NCBI RefSeq assembly: GCF_004322775.1
Contig: NZ_CP036403.1
Span: forward strand, 2,976,001 to 3,040,000
DNA length: 64,000 bases
Origin: Ornithinimicrobium sufpigmenti
GTDB taxonomy: Bacteria > Actinomycetota > Actinomycetes > Actinomycetales > Dermatophilaceae
Direction: 5' to 3'
The stretch's first letter is position 1. Each line of letters starts with the position of its first letter. Positions 17,921 to 26,200 of the stretch are shown in pieces. Made by a program: the position numbers and the translations under genes. The notes under the pieces were generated by a model, which had not been told where the DNA came from, searched no databases, and was given only the letters and a program-made list of their open reading frames with translations.

Positions 17921-19216
17921 GTGAGCCTCTCCCGTGTCTTCGTCGCCCGGCTCAACGGGCTGAGCGTCTTCGACCCCCTGGGAGATGAGGTCGGTCGGGT
18001 CCGTGACGTCGTCGTCACCCTGGCGGGCCGGATGGCCACCGAGGAGCCGCGCGTCATCGGGATGGTGGTCGAGGTGCCGGGCCGGCGCCGCGTCTTCGTG
18101 CCGATCACCCGGGTGACCTCGGTGGACAGCGGGCAGGTCATCACCACCGGACTGGTGAACATGCGCCGTTTCGAGCAACGCGCCGGTGAGACGCTGGTGG
18201 TGGGCGAGCTGCTGGACCGGCAGGTGATGGTGGTCGACGGGGACGACCGGTTCTCCGCCGTGGTCGAGGACGTGGCGATGGAGCGCCAGCGCAGCGGCGA
18301 CTGGCGGCTGACCAAGGCCTTCGTCCGCAAGGGTGTCGACGGCCGGCCGCCCCGTGGGAGCGGGCTGCTGCGTCGGCGCCGCGGCGAGACGGTGCTGGTC
18401 GACACCGAGCACGTGCACGGGCTGCAGGACGCCGGCCCGGCCCAGGCGGCGACCGCCCTGCTGGAGGCCTACGAGGACCTCAAGCCGCAGGACCTGGCCG
18501 AGGCCATCCACGACCTGACCCCCAAGCGTCGCGCGGAGGTGGCCGACGCCCTGGACGACGAGACCCTGGCCGACGTCATGGAGGAGCTGCCCGACGACGA
18601 CCGGCTCGAGATCCTGACCCACCTGGCCACCGAACGGGCGGCGGACATCCTGGAGGTCATGCAGCCCGACGACGCGACCGACCTGCTGGCCGACCTCCCG
18701 GAGGAGACGCAGGAGGAGCTGCTGCAGCTGATGCAGCCGGACGAGGCGGCCGACATCCGCCGCCTGCTCACCTACGAGGAGGACACCGCGGGCGGGCTGA
18801 TGACCACCGAGCCGGTGATCCTCGGCCCGGAGGCCAGCATCGCCGAGGCGCTGGCGATGGTGCGCCGGGAGGAGCTGCACCCCGCGACCGCCTCCCTCGT
18901 CTACGTGACCCGGCCGCCGCACGAGACACCGACCGGCCGGCTCCTCGGCAGCGTGCACATCCAGCGCCTGCTGCGCGAGCCGCCCCACCAACCGGTCGGG
19001 AGCGTCCTCGACACCGGCATCGACCCGGTGCCGCCCGGGGCCACCCTGGGCCGGATCACCCGTGCGCTGGCCGCGGACAACCTCGTCGCCCTGCCCGTCA
19101 CCGACCCGGAGGGCCGGCTGCTGGGCGCGGTCACCGTGGACGACGTGCTCGACCATCTCCTGCCCGACGACTGGCGCGAGGACCGGCACGACCTGACCGA
19201 GGTGCACGATGTCTGA
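17921..19216 (+). CDS. MgtE N-terminal/CBS domain protein without membrane part
   Basis: A 431-residue soluble protein. The order is a PRC-barrel-like N-terminus (about 1-90), a second PRC-like stretch (to about 150), an MgtE-N helical superhelix with repeats such as DALDDETLADVMEEL and EVMQPDDATDLLADL, then a CBS pair starting near GGLMTTEPVIL. Full MgtE magnesium channels carry five membrane helices after the CBS pair; here the protein ends at TEVHDV with none. I infer a Mg- or nucleotide-sensing regulator. It overlaps the DUF1003 gene by 8 bp, implying coupled translation. Confidence 0.87.
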   Translation: MSLSRVFVARLNGLSVFDPLGDEVGRVRDVVVTLAGRMATEEPRVIGMVVEVPGRRRVFVPITRVTSVDSGQVITTGLVNMRRFEQRAGETLVVGELLDRQVMVVDGDDRFSAVVEDVAMERQRSGDWRLTKAFVRKGVDGRPPRGSGLLRRRRGETVLVDTEHVHGLQDAGPAQAATALLEAYEDLKPQDLAEAIHDLTPKRRAEVADALDDETLADVMEELPDDDRLEILTHLATERAADILEVMQPDDATDLLADLPEETQEELLQLMQPDEAADIRRLLTYEEDTAGGLMTTEPVILGPEASIAEALAMVRREELHPATASLVYVTRPPHETPTGRLLGSVHIQRLLREPPHQPVGSVLDTGIDPVPPGATLGRITRALAADNLVALPVTDPEGRLLGAVTVDDVLDHLLPDDWREDRHDLTEVHDV

Positions 19217-19805
19217 GCCGACGCAGGACCGGCGCCGGTGGCGCGCCGCCGACCCCGGGCGGGGGTCGCTCGACCAGCCCCTGGCCAAGCGCGCGCGTCT
19301 CAGCCTGCGCCCGCAGAACATGGACCCGGAGAGCTTCGGCGCCTTCGCCGAGCGGTTCGCCCGGTTCATGGGCACGGCCCGCTTCCTGGTCTACATGACG
19401 GCCTTCGTGGCGATCTGGCTGCTGTGGAACACGGTGATGCCCGAGGAGGTGCGGTTCGACCCCTACGCCTTCATCTTCCTCACGCTCATGCTCAGCCTCC
19501 AGGCCTCCTACGCCGCGCCGCTGATCCTGCTGGCCCAGAACCGTCAGGACGACCGCGACAAGGTGGCGATGGAGCAGGACCGCGCCCGCGACGAGCGCAA
19601 CCTGGCCGACACCGAGTTCCTCACCCGCGAGGTGGCGGCCCTGCGCCTGTCGATGCGGGAGGTCGCCACCCGCGACTTCCTGCGCTCCGAGCTGCGCGAC
19701 CTCATCGAGGAGGTGGAGGCCCGCGCGGAGGAGCGCGGCCGCCGCGCCGCCCTGGCGGAGCACGAGGGCGAGGACGTGGGGTCTGGCGAGCGCCCGGAAC
19801 GCTGA
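19209..19805 (+). CDS. DUF1003 membrane protein
   Basis: A 198-residue protein of the DUF1003 family. Residues 30-110 contain the conserved RFARFMGTARFLVYMTAFVA, a first membrane helix, and FIFLTLMLSLQASYAAPLIL, a second. The pair is followed by ILLAQNRQDDRD and a charged coiled-coil tail (about 120-185). ATG 19209 overlaps the upstream stop (ATGTCTGA), so it is probably translated with the MgtE-N protein. The two may form one membrane-anchored sensor, which is inference. Confidence 0.88.
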   Translation: MSEPTQDRRRWRAADPGRGSLDQPLAKRARLSLRPQNMDPESFGAFAERFARFMGTARFLVYMTAFVAIWLLWNTVMPEEVRFDPYAFIFLTLMLSLQASYAAPLILLAQNRQDDRDKVAMEQDRARDERNLADTEFLTREVAALRLSMREVATRDFLRSELRDLIEEVEARAEERGRRAALAEHEGEDVGSGERPER

Positions 19806-19845
19806 CCCTGCCCACCGCCCGTGGGGAGCACCCAGGCACCCGGCC

Positions 19846-19851
19846 TACCAT
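19846..19851 (+). promoter_or_regulatory. -10 element for leaderless mrp mRNA
   Basis: TACCAT lies 7 nt before ATG 19859 and overlaps an in-frame ATG at 19850, which argues for the later start. Confidence 0.5.
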
Positions 19852-19858
19852 GGACCCC

Positions 19859-21001
19859 ATGCCATCCCCCAGCACTGACGCTCTGCACGCTGCCCTGGCC
19901 ACCGTCAACGACCCGGAGATCAAGAAGCCGATCACCGAGCTCGGCATGGTCGACGCCGTCGACACCACCGAGGACGGGCACGTCCAGGTCACCGTGCTGC
20001 TCACCGTCGCCGGCTGCCCCATGAAGGACACCATCACCCGTGACGTCACCGCGGCGGTGGGTCGGGTCGAGGGAGTCACCGGCGTGGACGTGCGTCTGGG
20101 CGTGATGAGCGACGAGCAGCGCGGCAACCTGAGGAACCAGCTGCGGGGCGGGCAGGCCGAGAAGGAGATCCCCTTCGCCCGGCCCGACTCGCTGACGACC
20201 GTGTATGCCGTGGCCTCGGGCAAGGGTGGCGTGGGCAAGTCCTCGGTCACCGTCAACCTCGCTGCTGCGCTGGCCGAGGAGGGTCTGCGGGTGGGGGTCG
20301 TGGACGCCGACATCTACGGCTTCTCGGTGCCGCGCATGCTGGGCGTGACCCAGCAGCCGACCCAGGTCGACGACATGATCCTGCCCCCGGTGGCCGAGCC
20401 GTCCGGGGTCAAGGTGATCTCCATCGGCATGTTCGTCCCCGGCAACCAGCCGGTGGTCTGGCGCGGACCGATGCTGCACCGGGCGGTGCAGCAGTTCCTC
20501 GCCGACGTGTACTGGGGCGACCTGGACATCCTGCTGCTCGACCTGCCGCCGGGCACCGGCGACATCGCGATCTCCGTGGCCCAGCTGCTGCCCAGCAGCG
20601 AGCTGATCGTCGTCACCACGCCGCAGCAGGCCGCGGCCGAGGTGGCCGAGCGGGCCGGGTCGATCGCTCTGCAGACCCACCAGCGCATCGCCGGCGTCGT
20701 GGAGAACATGTCGTGGCTGGAGCTGCCCGACGGCAGCCGCCAGGAGCTCTTCGGCAGCGGCGGCGGCCAGGCCGTGGCCGACTCGCTGTCCCGCGCGATC
20801 GGCGCCCAGGTGCCGCTGCTGGGTCAGGTGCCGCTCGACGTGGCCCTGCGCGAGGGCGGCGACACCGGTTCACCGGTCGTGATGGCGCAGCCGGACTCCC
20901 CCGCCGCGGCCGCCCTGCGCGGGGTGGCCCGCCAGCTGGCCCGCCGCGGACGCGGCCTGGCCGGCCGCAAGCTCGGCATCACCCCGACGCTGTCGCGCTG
21001 A
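19859..21001 (+). CDS. mrp: Mrp/ApbC-type Fe-S cluster carrier ATPase
   Basis: A 380-residue P-loop protein that carries or assembles iron-sulfur clusters. Residues 1-85 are a MIP18-like domain (ELGMVDAV, VAGCPMKDTITRDV). The ParA-type ATPase follows, with the deviant Walker A SGKGGVGKSS (120-129), DADIYGFSVPRMLG, DLPPGTGD and a switch ENMSW. The C-terminal CxxC of many Mrp proteins is absent after ENMSWLELPDGSR, so cluster binding would need other ligands. It converges on tatB, as in the mycobacterial sigE locus. Confidence 0.92.
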   Translation: MPSPSTDALHAALATVNDPEIKKPITELGMVDAVDTTEDGHVQVTVLLTVAGCPMKDTITRDVTAAVGRVEGVTGVDVRLGVMSDEQRGNLRNQLRGGQAEKEIPFARPDSLTTVYAVASGKGGVGKSSVTVNLAAALAEEGLRVGVVDADIYGFSVPRMLGVTQQPTQVDDMILPPVAEPSGVKVISIGMFVPGNQPVVWRGPMLHRAVQQFLADVYWGDLDILLLDLPPGTGDIAISVAQLLPSSELIVVTTPQQAAAEVAERAGSIALQTHQRIAGVVENMSWLELPDGSRQELFGSGGGQAVADSLSRAIGAQVPLLGQVPLDVALREGGDTGSPVVMAQPDSPAAAALRGVARQLARRGRGLAGRKLGITPTLSR

Positions 21002-21019
21002 CCCACCTGCCTTGACCTG

Positions 21020-21045
21020 CCGGCGGTGCCTCCGGGCACCGCCGG
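21020..21045. terminator. Terminator between mrp and tatB
   Basis: Perfect 11-bp stem CCGGCGGTGCC / GGCACCGCCGG with a 4-nt loop, 18 bp after the mrp stop. It faces both convergent genes. Confidence 0.75.
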
Positions 21046-21086
21046 TGGTCGGCATACCCCGTGCACCTGCACCGGCTGTGCGCGCG

Positions 21087-21473
21087 CTAGGTCGCGTCGG
21101 TGTCGAAGGGCGTGGGCAGCGAGGGATCGTGCAGCGCCGAGGTGCGCAGGGTCGGGCGCGGGTCGGGCCTGGCTGCGGTCGTCGCTCCGGAGGGGGCCGT
21201 CTGCGCCGGTCTCGAGGGCGGCGTGGTCAGGGCGTCCCGGACGATCCGGCGCGGGTCGTACTGGCGCGGGTCGAGCTGGCGCCAGTCGATGTCCTGGAAG
21301 GTCGGGCCCAGCTCCTCCTCGATCTGTCCCTTGGCGCCCTCGGCCAGGTCGCGCAGGTAGCGCACCCCCTGCCCCAGCTTGGCGGCATACTCGGGCAGCC
21401 GCGAGGGGCCGAGGAGGATGAGGGCGGCCAGGATGAGCAGCACGATCTCTCCCCCGTGCAGCGTCCCGATCAT
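21087..21473 (-). CDS. tatB: Sec-independent translocase subunit TatB-like
   Basis: A 128-residue protein with the TatA/B layout: a short N-terminal membrane helix (EIVLLILAALILLGPSRLPEY, which includes the hinge GPSRLP), an amphipathic helix (AAKLGQGVRYLRDLAEGAKG), then a charged and Pro/Thr-rich tail. TatB works with TatC and TatA to export folded proteins. Its place downstream of htrA and sigE matches the conserved actinobacterial order. The acidic stretch EEELGPTFQDIDWRQLDPRQ favours TatB over TatA. Confidence 0.88.
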   Translation of the reverse strand: MIGTLHGGEIVLLILAALILLGPSRLPEYAAKLGQGVRYLRDLAEGAKGQIEEELGPTFQDIDWRQLDPRQYDPRRIVRDALTTPPSRPAQTAPSGATTAARPDPRPTLRTSALHDPSLPTPFDTDAT

Positions 21474-21537
21474 CCTGCTCCTCGTCAGCCCGAGCGGCCC
21501 TGGCGACCGCGCAGCCCAGCCTACCTAGCGCTCCCGC

Positions 21538-22779
21538 CTATCCCTCGCTGCCGGCCAGGGTGATGCTCACCGTCCGCTCGGTGCCGTTGTCCGTCCGCAG
21601 CGTCATCTCGACGGTGTCGCCGACCCGGTGGGAGCGCAGGACGACCAGCAGGTGGCTCGAGTCGCGGATCCGGGTGTCGTCGACGGAGACGATGACGTCG
21701 CCCGGGCGCACGCCCGCGGCCTCGGCCGGGCCGCCGGGGATCACCGGCGGACTGCCCTCGCGACCGGCCAGCAGCACCCGCGCGCCCTCGCCGGTGTACT
21801 GCAGGTCGATGTGGACACCGATCACCGGGTGCTCGCTGCGACCGGTCTCGATGAGCTGGGTCGCGGTGTGCTCCGCCTGGTCGGCGGGGATCGCGAAACC
21901 GAGCCCGATGCTGCCGACGGCACGGCCGAGACCGCTGGTCGGCAGCTGCGCCAGGGCCGAGTTCACCCCCACCACGCGCCCGTTCAGGTCGAGCAAGGGG
22001 CCGCCGGAGTTGCCGGGGTTGATCGCCGCGTCGGTCTGGATGGCGTTGATGTAGCTCACGCTCGAGGCCTCGCCGGCCACCACGGGACGGTCCAGGGCCG
22101 AGACGATGCCACTGGTCACCGTGCTGTCCAGGCCGAGCGGCGCGCCCACGGCCACCACCGTCTGGCCGACCTGGACCTCGGCGGAGTCGGCGAACGGCAG
22201 GGCGGGCAGGCCGGTGCCGTCGATCTTCAGCACGGCGATGTCGTAGGCCGTGTCCGAGCCGACCACCTCGGCCGGCACCGGTTCGCTGCCCGGCAGCTCC
22301 ACGGTGATCTCGGTCCGGGGGCCGGCGTCGGCGATGACGTGGGCATTGGTCAGCAGGTAACCGTCCTCGCGGATGACGAAACCGGAGCCGAGGCCGTCGC
22401 CGCCGACCGAGATGAGCGCGACGCTGGGCAGCGCGGCCTGCGAGAGACCCGGGATCGAGCCGTCCGCGGCGACGGGGGACGGGGCGGCCGCCTGCTGCCG
22501 GGCGGGCTCGGCCTGGACGACCACGGGCGCCTCCTCGGGCGATCCGGTCAGCTGGTCGGCCAGCACACCGCCGGCCAGGCCGCCCACCAGCCCTGCCGCG
22601 CCGGCAGCGGCCACGACCGGACCCAACCGGCCCGGGCTGCGGCGTCGCCGCCGCTCGCGCCCGGTGGGCGGAGGCGGCGTGGACGCGGGCGGCCCGTCGG
22701 GTCCGGCCAGCGTGGACGGAGCAGGTCCCAGCAGGGGGACGGTGTGGTCCACGGGCAGTCCCTGGGTCGGGTCGGTCAT
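21538..22779 (-). CDS. htrA: HtrA/DegP-like membrane serine protease
   Basis: A 413-residue S1C protease. A cytoplasmic Pro/Arg-rich N-terminus and one membrane helix (about 53-76) precede a trypsin-like domain with catalytic His147 (LLTNAHVI), Asp180 (TAYDIAVL) and Ser258 (NPGNSGGPL). A C-terminal PDZ domain follows (about 300-405, GVRPGDVIVSVDD). It should face outside and degrade or refold damaged exported proteins. It lies 44 bp downstream of sigE, with no anti-sigma gene between. Confidence 0.92.
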   Translation of the reverse strand: MTDPTQGLPVDHTVPLLGPAPSTLAGPDGPPASTPPPPTGRERRRRRSPGRLGPVVAAAGAAGLVGGLAGGVLADQLTGSPEEAPVVVQAEPARQQAAAPSPVAADGSIPGLSQAALPSVALISVGGDGLGSGFVIREDGYLLTNAHVIADAGPRTEITVELPGSEPVPAEVVGSDTAYDIAVLKIDGTGLPALPFADSAEVQVGQTVVAVGAPLGLDSTVTSGIVSALDRPVVAGEASSVSYINAIQTDAAINPGNSGGPLLDLNGRVVGVNSALAQLPTSGLGRAVGSIGLGFAIPADQAEHTATQLIETGRSEHPVIGVHIDLQYTGEGARVLLAGREGSPPVIPGGPAEAAGVRPGDVIVSVDDTRIRDSSHLLVVLRSHRVGDTVEMTLRTDNGTERTVSITLAGSEG

Positions 22780-22823
22780 GGCTCAGAGTGTCTCAGGAGC
22801 GTTCGGTCCCCCAGGCAGGGCGC

Positions 22824-23405
22824 TCATCCGAGGGCGGTCACGGGACGCGAGAGCCCCGGTGCCGGTCGGGCTGCCGTCTCCGGACGCCGGTGCTCCAGGG
22901 ACTGGCGCAGCAGCGCCCGGCCCCGGTGGATGCGGGAGCGGACGGTGCCCATCTTGATGCCGAGGGTCTGGGCCACCTCCTCGTAGGAGTAGCCCTCGAT
23001 GTCCGCCAGCACCACCGCGGCGCGGAACTGCGGCGGCAGCGCCAGGAGCGCCTGCTGGATGTCCGCGTCCAGGTGCGTCATCGCGTAGACCTGCTCGGGG
23101 TCGGTGCCGGTCGAACGCAGCGGCAGCCGCGCGGACAGCTCCTCGGTGAGGGCGTCGAACCTGATCCGCTGCTTGCGCCGCACCTTGTCCAGGAAGAGGT
23201 TGGTGGTGATCCGGTGCAGCCAGCCCTCGAAGGTCCCGGGCCGGAAGGTGTGCAGCGAGCGGAAGACGCGCACGAAGACGTCCTGCGTCAGGTCCTCGGC
23301 CTCGTGCGGATCCCCGGTCAGCCGGTACGCCAGGCGGTAGACGCGCGCGGAGTGCTCCCGCACGATCTCCTCCCACGTGGGCGGCACCCAGTCAGGCGTC
23401 GTCAT
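22824..23405 (-). CDS. sigE: SigE-like ECF RNA polymerase sigma factor
   Basis: A 193-residue ECF sigma factor. Region 2 contains [20 protein letters not shown] and [11 protein letters not shown]. Region 4 contains [20 protein letters not shown], then [23 protein letters not shown] 23405 gives [15 protein letters not shown], the usual SigE start; an in-frame start at 23495 would enter the divergent methyltransferase gene. SigE directs the envelope-stress response in actinobacteria. Its usual anti-sigma partner RseA is not encoded between it and htrA. Confidence 0.9.
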   Translation of the reverse strand: MTTPDWVPPTWEEIVREHSARVYRLAYRLTGDPHEAEDLTQDVFVRVFRSLHTFRPGTFEGWLHRITTNLFLDKVRRKQRIRFDALTEELSARLPLRSTGTDPEQVYAMTHLDADIQQALLALPPQFRAAVVLADIEGYSYEEVAQTLGIKMGTVRSRIHRGRALLRQSLEHRRPETAARPAPGLSRPVTALG

Positions 23406-23469
23406 GCGGCACAGGGTGGCAGTCCGACCTGTGAACGGGCTGTGGCCGAGCACGCCGAGACCTCGGATA

Positions 23470-23475
23470 TAGGCT
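23470..23475 (+). promoter_or_regulatory. -10 element for leaderless O-methyltransferase mRNA
   Basis: TAGGCT, within GGATATAGGCTG, ends 6 nt before ATG 23482. It lies in the 76-bp gap shared with divergent sigE. Confidence 0.5.
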
Positions 23476-23481
23476 GGGGCC

Positions 23482-24114
23482 ATGTCCGCACCCAAGGCCG
23501 CCTCGCTGTCCTACGCCGAGGAGTTCATCACCCCGCACCCGGTCATCGAGCAGGCCCAGCGCCGGGCCGAGGAGCTCGGTGCCACCCCCGTCGGGAGCGG
23601 TGCCGGGGCGACGCTGCGGCTGCTGGCGGCCACCGTGCAGGCGCGGCACGTCGTCGAGGTGGGGACGGGCGCCGGCAGCTCCGGCTTGTGGATGCTGCAG
23701 GGTATGCCGCGCGACGGCATCCTGACCACGATCGACAGCGAGGCCGAGAACCAGCGGGCCGCCAAGGAGGCCTACGCGGCCGCCGGTATCCCCACCCAGC
23801 GCACCCGCGTCATCCGTGGCGACGCCGCAGCCGTGCTCAGCCGGCTCACCGACGGCGCCTACGACATGGTCCTCGTCGATGCGGACAAGGCCTCCTACCG
23901 CGTCTACATCACCGAGGCCATCCGCCTGCTACGCGTCGGCGGGGTGCTCGCGGTCGACAACATGCTCTGGCACGACAAGGTCGCCGACCCTGCCGCCCGG
24001 GACGAGACCACGACGCTGCTGCGGGACCTCGGCAAGGAACTGCGCGAGGACGACCGGCTGCTGCCCGCGCTGCTGCCGGTGGGGGACGGCCTCCTCGTGG
24101 CCGTCCGCCGCTGA
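23482..24114 (+). CDS. Class I SAM-dependent O-methyltransferase
   Basis: A 210-residue cytoplasmic enzyme of the caffeoyl-CoA/catechol O-methyltransferase group. Motif I is [16 protein letters not shown] (57-72), the acidic adenosine contact lies in [17 protein letters not shown], and the metal-binding Asp lies in LVDADKASY with VDNMLWHD after it. It matches the gene found divergent from sigE in mycobacteria (Rv1220c type). The natural substrate is unknown. Confidence 0.9.
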   Translation: MSAPKAASLSYAEEFITPHPVIEQAQRRAEELGATPVGSGAGATLRLLAATVQARHVVEVGTGAGSSGLWMLQGMPRDGILTTIDSEAENQRAAKEAYAAAGIPTQRTRVIRGDAAAVLSRLTDGAYDMVLVDADKASYRVYITEAIRLLRVGGVLAVDNMLWHDKVADPAARDETTTLLRDLGKELREDDRLLPALLPVGDGLLVAVRR

Positions 24115-24212
24115 CCCGCCGCACCGCAGGAGCGACTGAGAAGCCCTGGACCGCTCGAAGCGCCCACCTGCCCGGGCGCTCCTCCGGCGAGCGTCAGGGC
24201 CCCGGGAACGCA

Positions 24213-24245
24213 GAAGCCCCCGGACCGGATCGGTCCAGGGGCTTC
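24213..24245. terminator. Terminator between the O-methyltransferase gene and DUF3117
   Basis: GAAGCCCC-c-GGACC pairs with GGTCC-a-GGGGCTTC (one mismatch). It lies between convergent genes and can serve both. Confidence 0.7.
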
Positions 24246-24260
24246 CGACGCGGGTCGGAC

Positions 24261-24428
24261 TCAGCCCAGGCACTCCTTGATGGCGTCACCCAGCGCGCCA
24301 GCCTCCTCGGCGTTCATCTCCACGACGAGACGTCCACCGCCTTCGAGGGGCATGCGCAGCACGATGCCGCGCCCTTCCTTGGTGACCTCCAGGGGACCGT
24401 CTCCGGTGCGAGGCTTCATTGCTGCCAT
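24261..24428 (-). CDS. DUF3117 family protein
   Basis: A 55-residue protein starting MAAMKPRTGDGPLEVTKEGR and ending DAIKECLG, the whole length of the actinobacterial DUF3117 family. GAAAGG lies upstream of ATG 24428 at about 10 nt. The family is nearly universal in actinobacteria but has no known function that I can state with confidence. A promoter with an internal palindrome precedes it, so its expression is probably controlled. Confidence 0.9.
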   Translation of the reverse strand: MAAMKPRTGDGPLEVTKEGRGIVLRMPLEGGGRLVVEMNAEEAGALGDAIKECLG

Positions 24429-24505
24429 GTGGGGGATGCCCTTTCGTGTGACGCGGCGAAAGACCGCGGCCCGCGACGTTCTGCCGCGGACGTCGAACGA
24501 CCACC

Positions 24506-24536
24506 ATTATCCCCCACCTGCTCAGGTGCTGCCTAA
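24506..24536 (-). promoter_or_regulatory. DUF3117 promoter with palindrome in the spacer
   Basis: On the minus strand TTAGGC (24536-24531) and GATAAT (24511-24506) are 19 bp apart. Between them CACCTG-CT-CAGGTG (24515-24528) is a perfect 6-2-6 palindrome, well placed for a repressor or a MerR-type activator. Confidence 0.5.
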
Positions 24537-24570
24537 TCGGGTATGCGACACGTCGGGCACACTGTCGGGC

Positions 24571-25365
24571 GTGCATGCACGTTCCGCGGTCGTGGACCTC
24601 TACGGCGACCATCTGAGCCGTCGTGGCTGGTGGGCGCCGGTGTCGGCCGTCGTCGGGCTGGCCGAGAGCGTCTCGGTCCAGGCCCCTGCGACGCGTACCG
24701 CGATCAGCCGGCTCGTGGCCCAGGGATGGTTGCGGGCCCAGGTGCGCGACGGGGTGCGGGGGTATGCCGCGACCGGCCGTGCGCAGGCACGGTGGCGGCA
24801 CGCGCACGCCCGGATCTACGCCACGGGTCCGGCCCCCTGGGACGGGCGCTGGCACCTCGTCCAGGTCGACACGGCCGGCGAGCGCCGCCTCCGCGACCAG
24901 GTGTCCTCCACCCTGTCCTACCTCGGCTACGGCAGGTGCCCCGGCGGGGGCTGGATCAGCCCCTGGTTCAGCCCCGAGCTCGCGGCCTCCCTGGATGTGC
25001 TCGGTGTGCGCTGGCTGTCGGTGCACGGGGACCTGGAGGGGGTGCCCGACCCTGGCCGCTTCGCCGCCTCGGTCTGGGACCTGGGCGGGTTGGCGGCGGC
25101 CTACGAGCAGTTTCTCGCCGAGCTGCCCACCGTCCCGGAGGGTGCGGGCCCGCGGGAGGCCTACGTGCTCCGCACGCGACTGGTCCACGCCTGGCGCCGC
25201 TTCCTCTTCCTGGACCCCGGCCTCCCCCAGGAGGTGCTGCCGCTGGACTGGGTGGGCCACCGCGCCCGGACCGGGTTCCTGACCCGGGCGCAGGAGCTCG
25301 GACCGGCGGCGGGGGTGTTCGTCGACCAGGCGCTCACCGGTAGATTGACCGGCCATGAGCGCTGA
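24571..25365 (+). CDS. PaaX-family transcriptional regulator
   Basis: A 264-residue protein with an N-terminal winged helix (SAVVDLYGDHLSRRGWW, then ATRTAISRLVAQGWLRAQ), a central domain (WDGRWHLVQVDTAGERRLRDQ) and a C-terminal helical domain ending before LTGRLTGHER. This is the PaaX layout; PaaX represses phenylacetate catabolism and responds to phenylacetyl-CoA. CACACT ends 7 nt before GTG 24571, suggesting a leaderless mRNA. It overlaps the next gene by 11 bp. Other paa genes are not in the window, so its target may be the adjacent hydratase. Confidence 0.87.
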   Translation: MHARSAVVDLYGDHLSRRGWWAPVSAVVGLAESVSVQAPATRTAISRLVAQGWLRAQVRDGVRGYAATGRAQARWRHAHARIYATGPAPWDGRWHLVQVDTAGERRLRDQVSSTLSYLGYGRCPGGGWISPWFSPELAASLDVLGVRWLSVHGDLEGVPDPGRFAASVWDLGGLAAAYEQFLAELPTVPEGAGPREAYVLRTRLVHAWRRFLFLDPGLPQEVLPLDWVGHRARTGFLTRAQELGPAAGVFVDQALTGRLTGHER

Positions 25366-26152
25366 GCAGAGCCCTGTCCTCCTCGACCGCGCCGACGGCG
25401 TGGCCACCCTCACCCTGAACCGCCCCGAGGCGATGAACTCCCTCGACGTGGCCACCAAGGAGCAGCTGCTGGCCGCGCTGCGGGAGGCGGCCGCCGACCC
25501 CGACATCCGGTGCGTCGTGCTCACCGGGACGGGCCGGGCGTTCTGCGTCGGTCAGGACCTCAAGGAGCACGTCGGCCTGCTGGCGCAGGACGCCGAGGCG
25601 CTGTGGCGCACCGTCGCCGACCACTACAACCCCGTGGTCGAGCTCATCGCCACGATGGACAAGCCTGTGGTCGCCGCGGTCAACGGGGTCGCTGCCGGCG
25701 CGGGCGCCGCCTTCGCGTTCGCCGCCGACCTGCGTTACGTCGCCAGCTCCGCCGGCTTCAACCTGGCCTTCACCGGGATCGCGCTGTCCTGCGACTCCGG
25801 GACGTCGTGGTCGCTGCCCCGCCTCGTCGGGGCCGCGAAGGCCAAGGAGCTGCTCTTCTTCCCCCGGACCGTGGGTGCGGAGGAGTCGCTGGGCCTGGGG
25901 CTGGCCACCGAGGTCGTCGCCGACGAGGAGCTCGCCGACCGGGTCGGCGAGGTGGCCCGGACCCTGGCCGCCGGGCCCACCCTGGCCTACGGCGCCGTCC
26001 GCCGGGCGATGGCCTTCTCCGCCGGCCACGGGCTGACCGACTCCCTCCAGCTCGAGGAAGAGCTGATGACCCGCACCGGCACCAGCGAGGACCACCGGGC
26101 CGCCGTGGACGCCTTCCTGGCCAAGGAGAAGCCGCGGTTCAGCGGTCGCTGA
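25355..26152 (+). CDS. Enoyl-CoA hydratase/isomerase (crotonase family)
   Basis: A 265-residue crotonase. It shows LTLNRPEAMNSLD near the N-terminus, the oxyanion-hole segments VLTGTGRAFCVGQDLKEH and AAVNGVAAGAGAAFAFAADL, and a C-terminal helical part ending KPRFSGR. The GQD pocket and the second segment resemble PaaG-like isomerases or hydratases of phenylacetate breakdown, and coupling to a PaaX regulator agrees. It could equally act in fatty-acid oxidation. Translation is probably coupled to the regulator. Confidence 0.85.
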   Translation: MSAEQSPVLLDRADGVATLTLNRPEAMNSLDVATKEQLLAALREAAADPDIRCVVLTGTGRAFCVGQDLKEHVGLLAQDAEALWRTVADHYNPVVELIATMDKPVVAAVNGVAAGAGAAFAFAADLRYVASSAGFNLAFTGIALSCDSGTSWSLPRLVGAAKAKELLFFPRTVGAEESLGLGLATEVVADEELADRVGEVARTLAAGPTLAYGAVRRAMAFSAGHGLTDSLQLEEELMTRTGTSEDHRAAVDAFLAKEKPRFSGR

Positions 26153-26200
26153 CCGCTCCTGCGGTTCCTTCGCCGGCCGCAGTGCTGACGTCCGCGCCGA

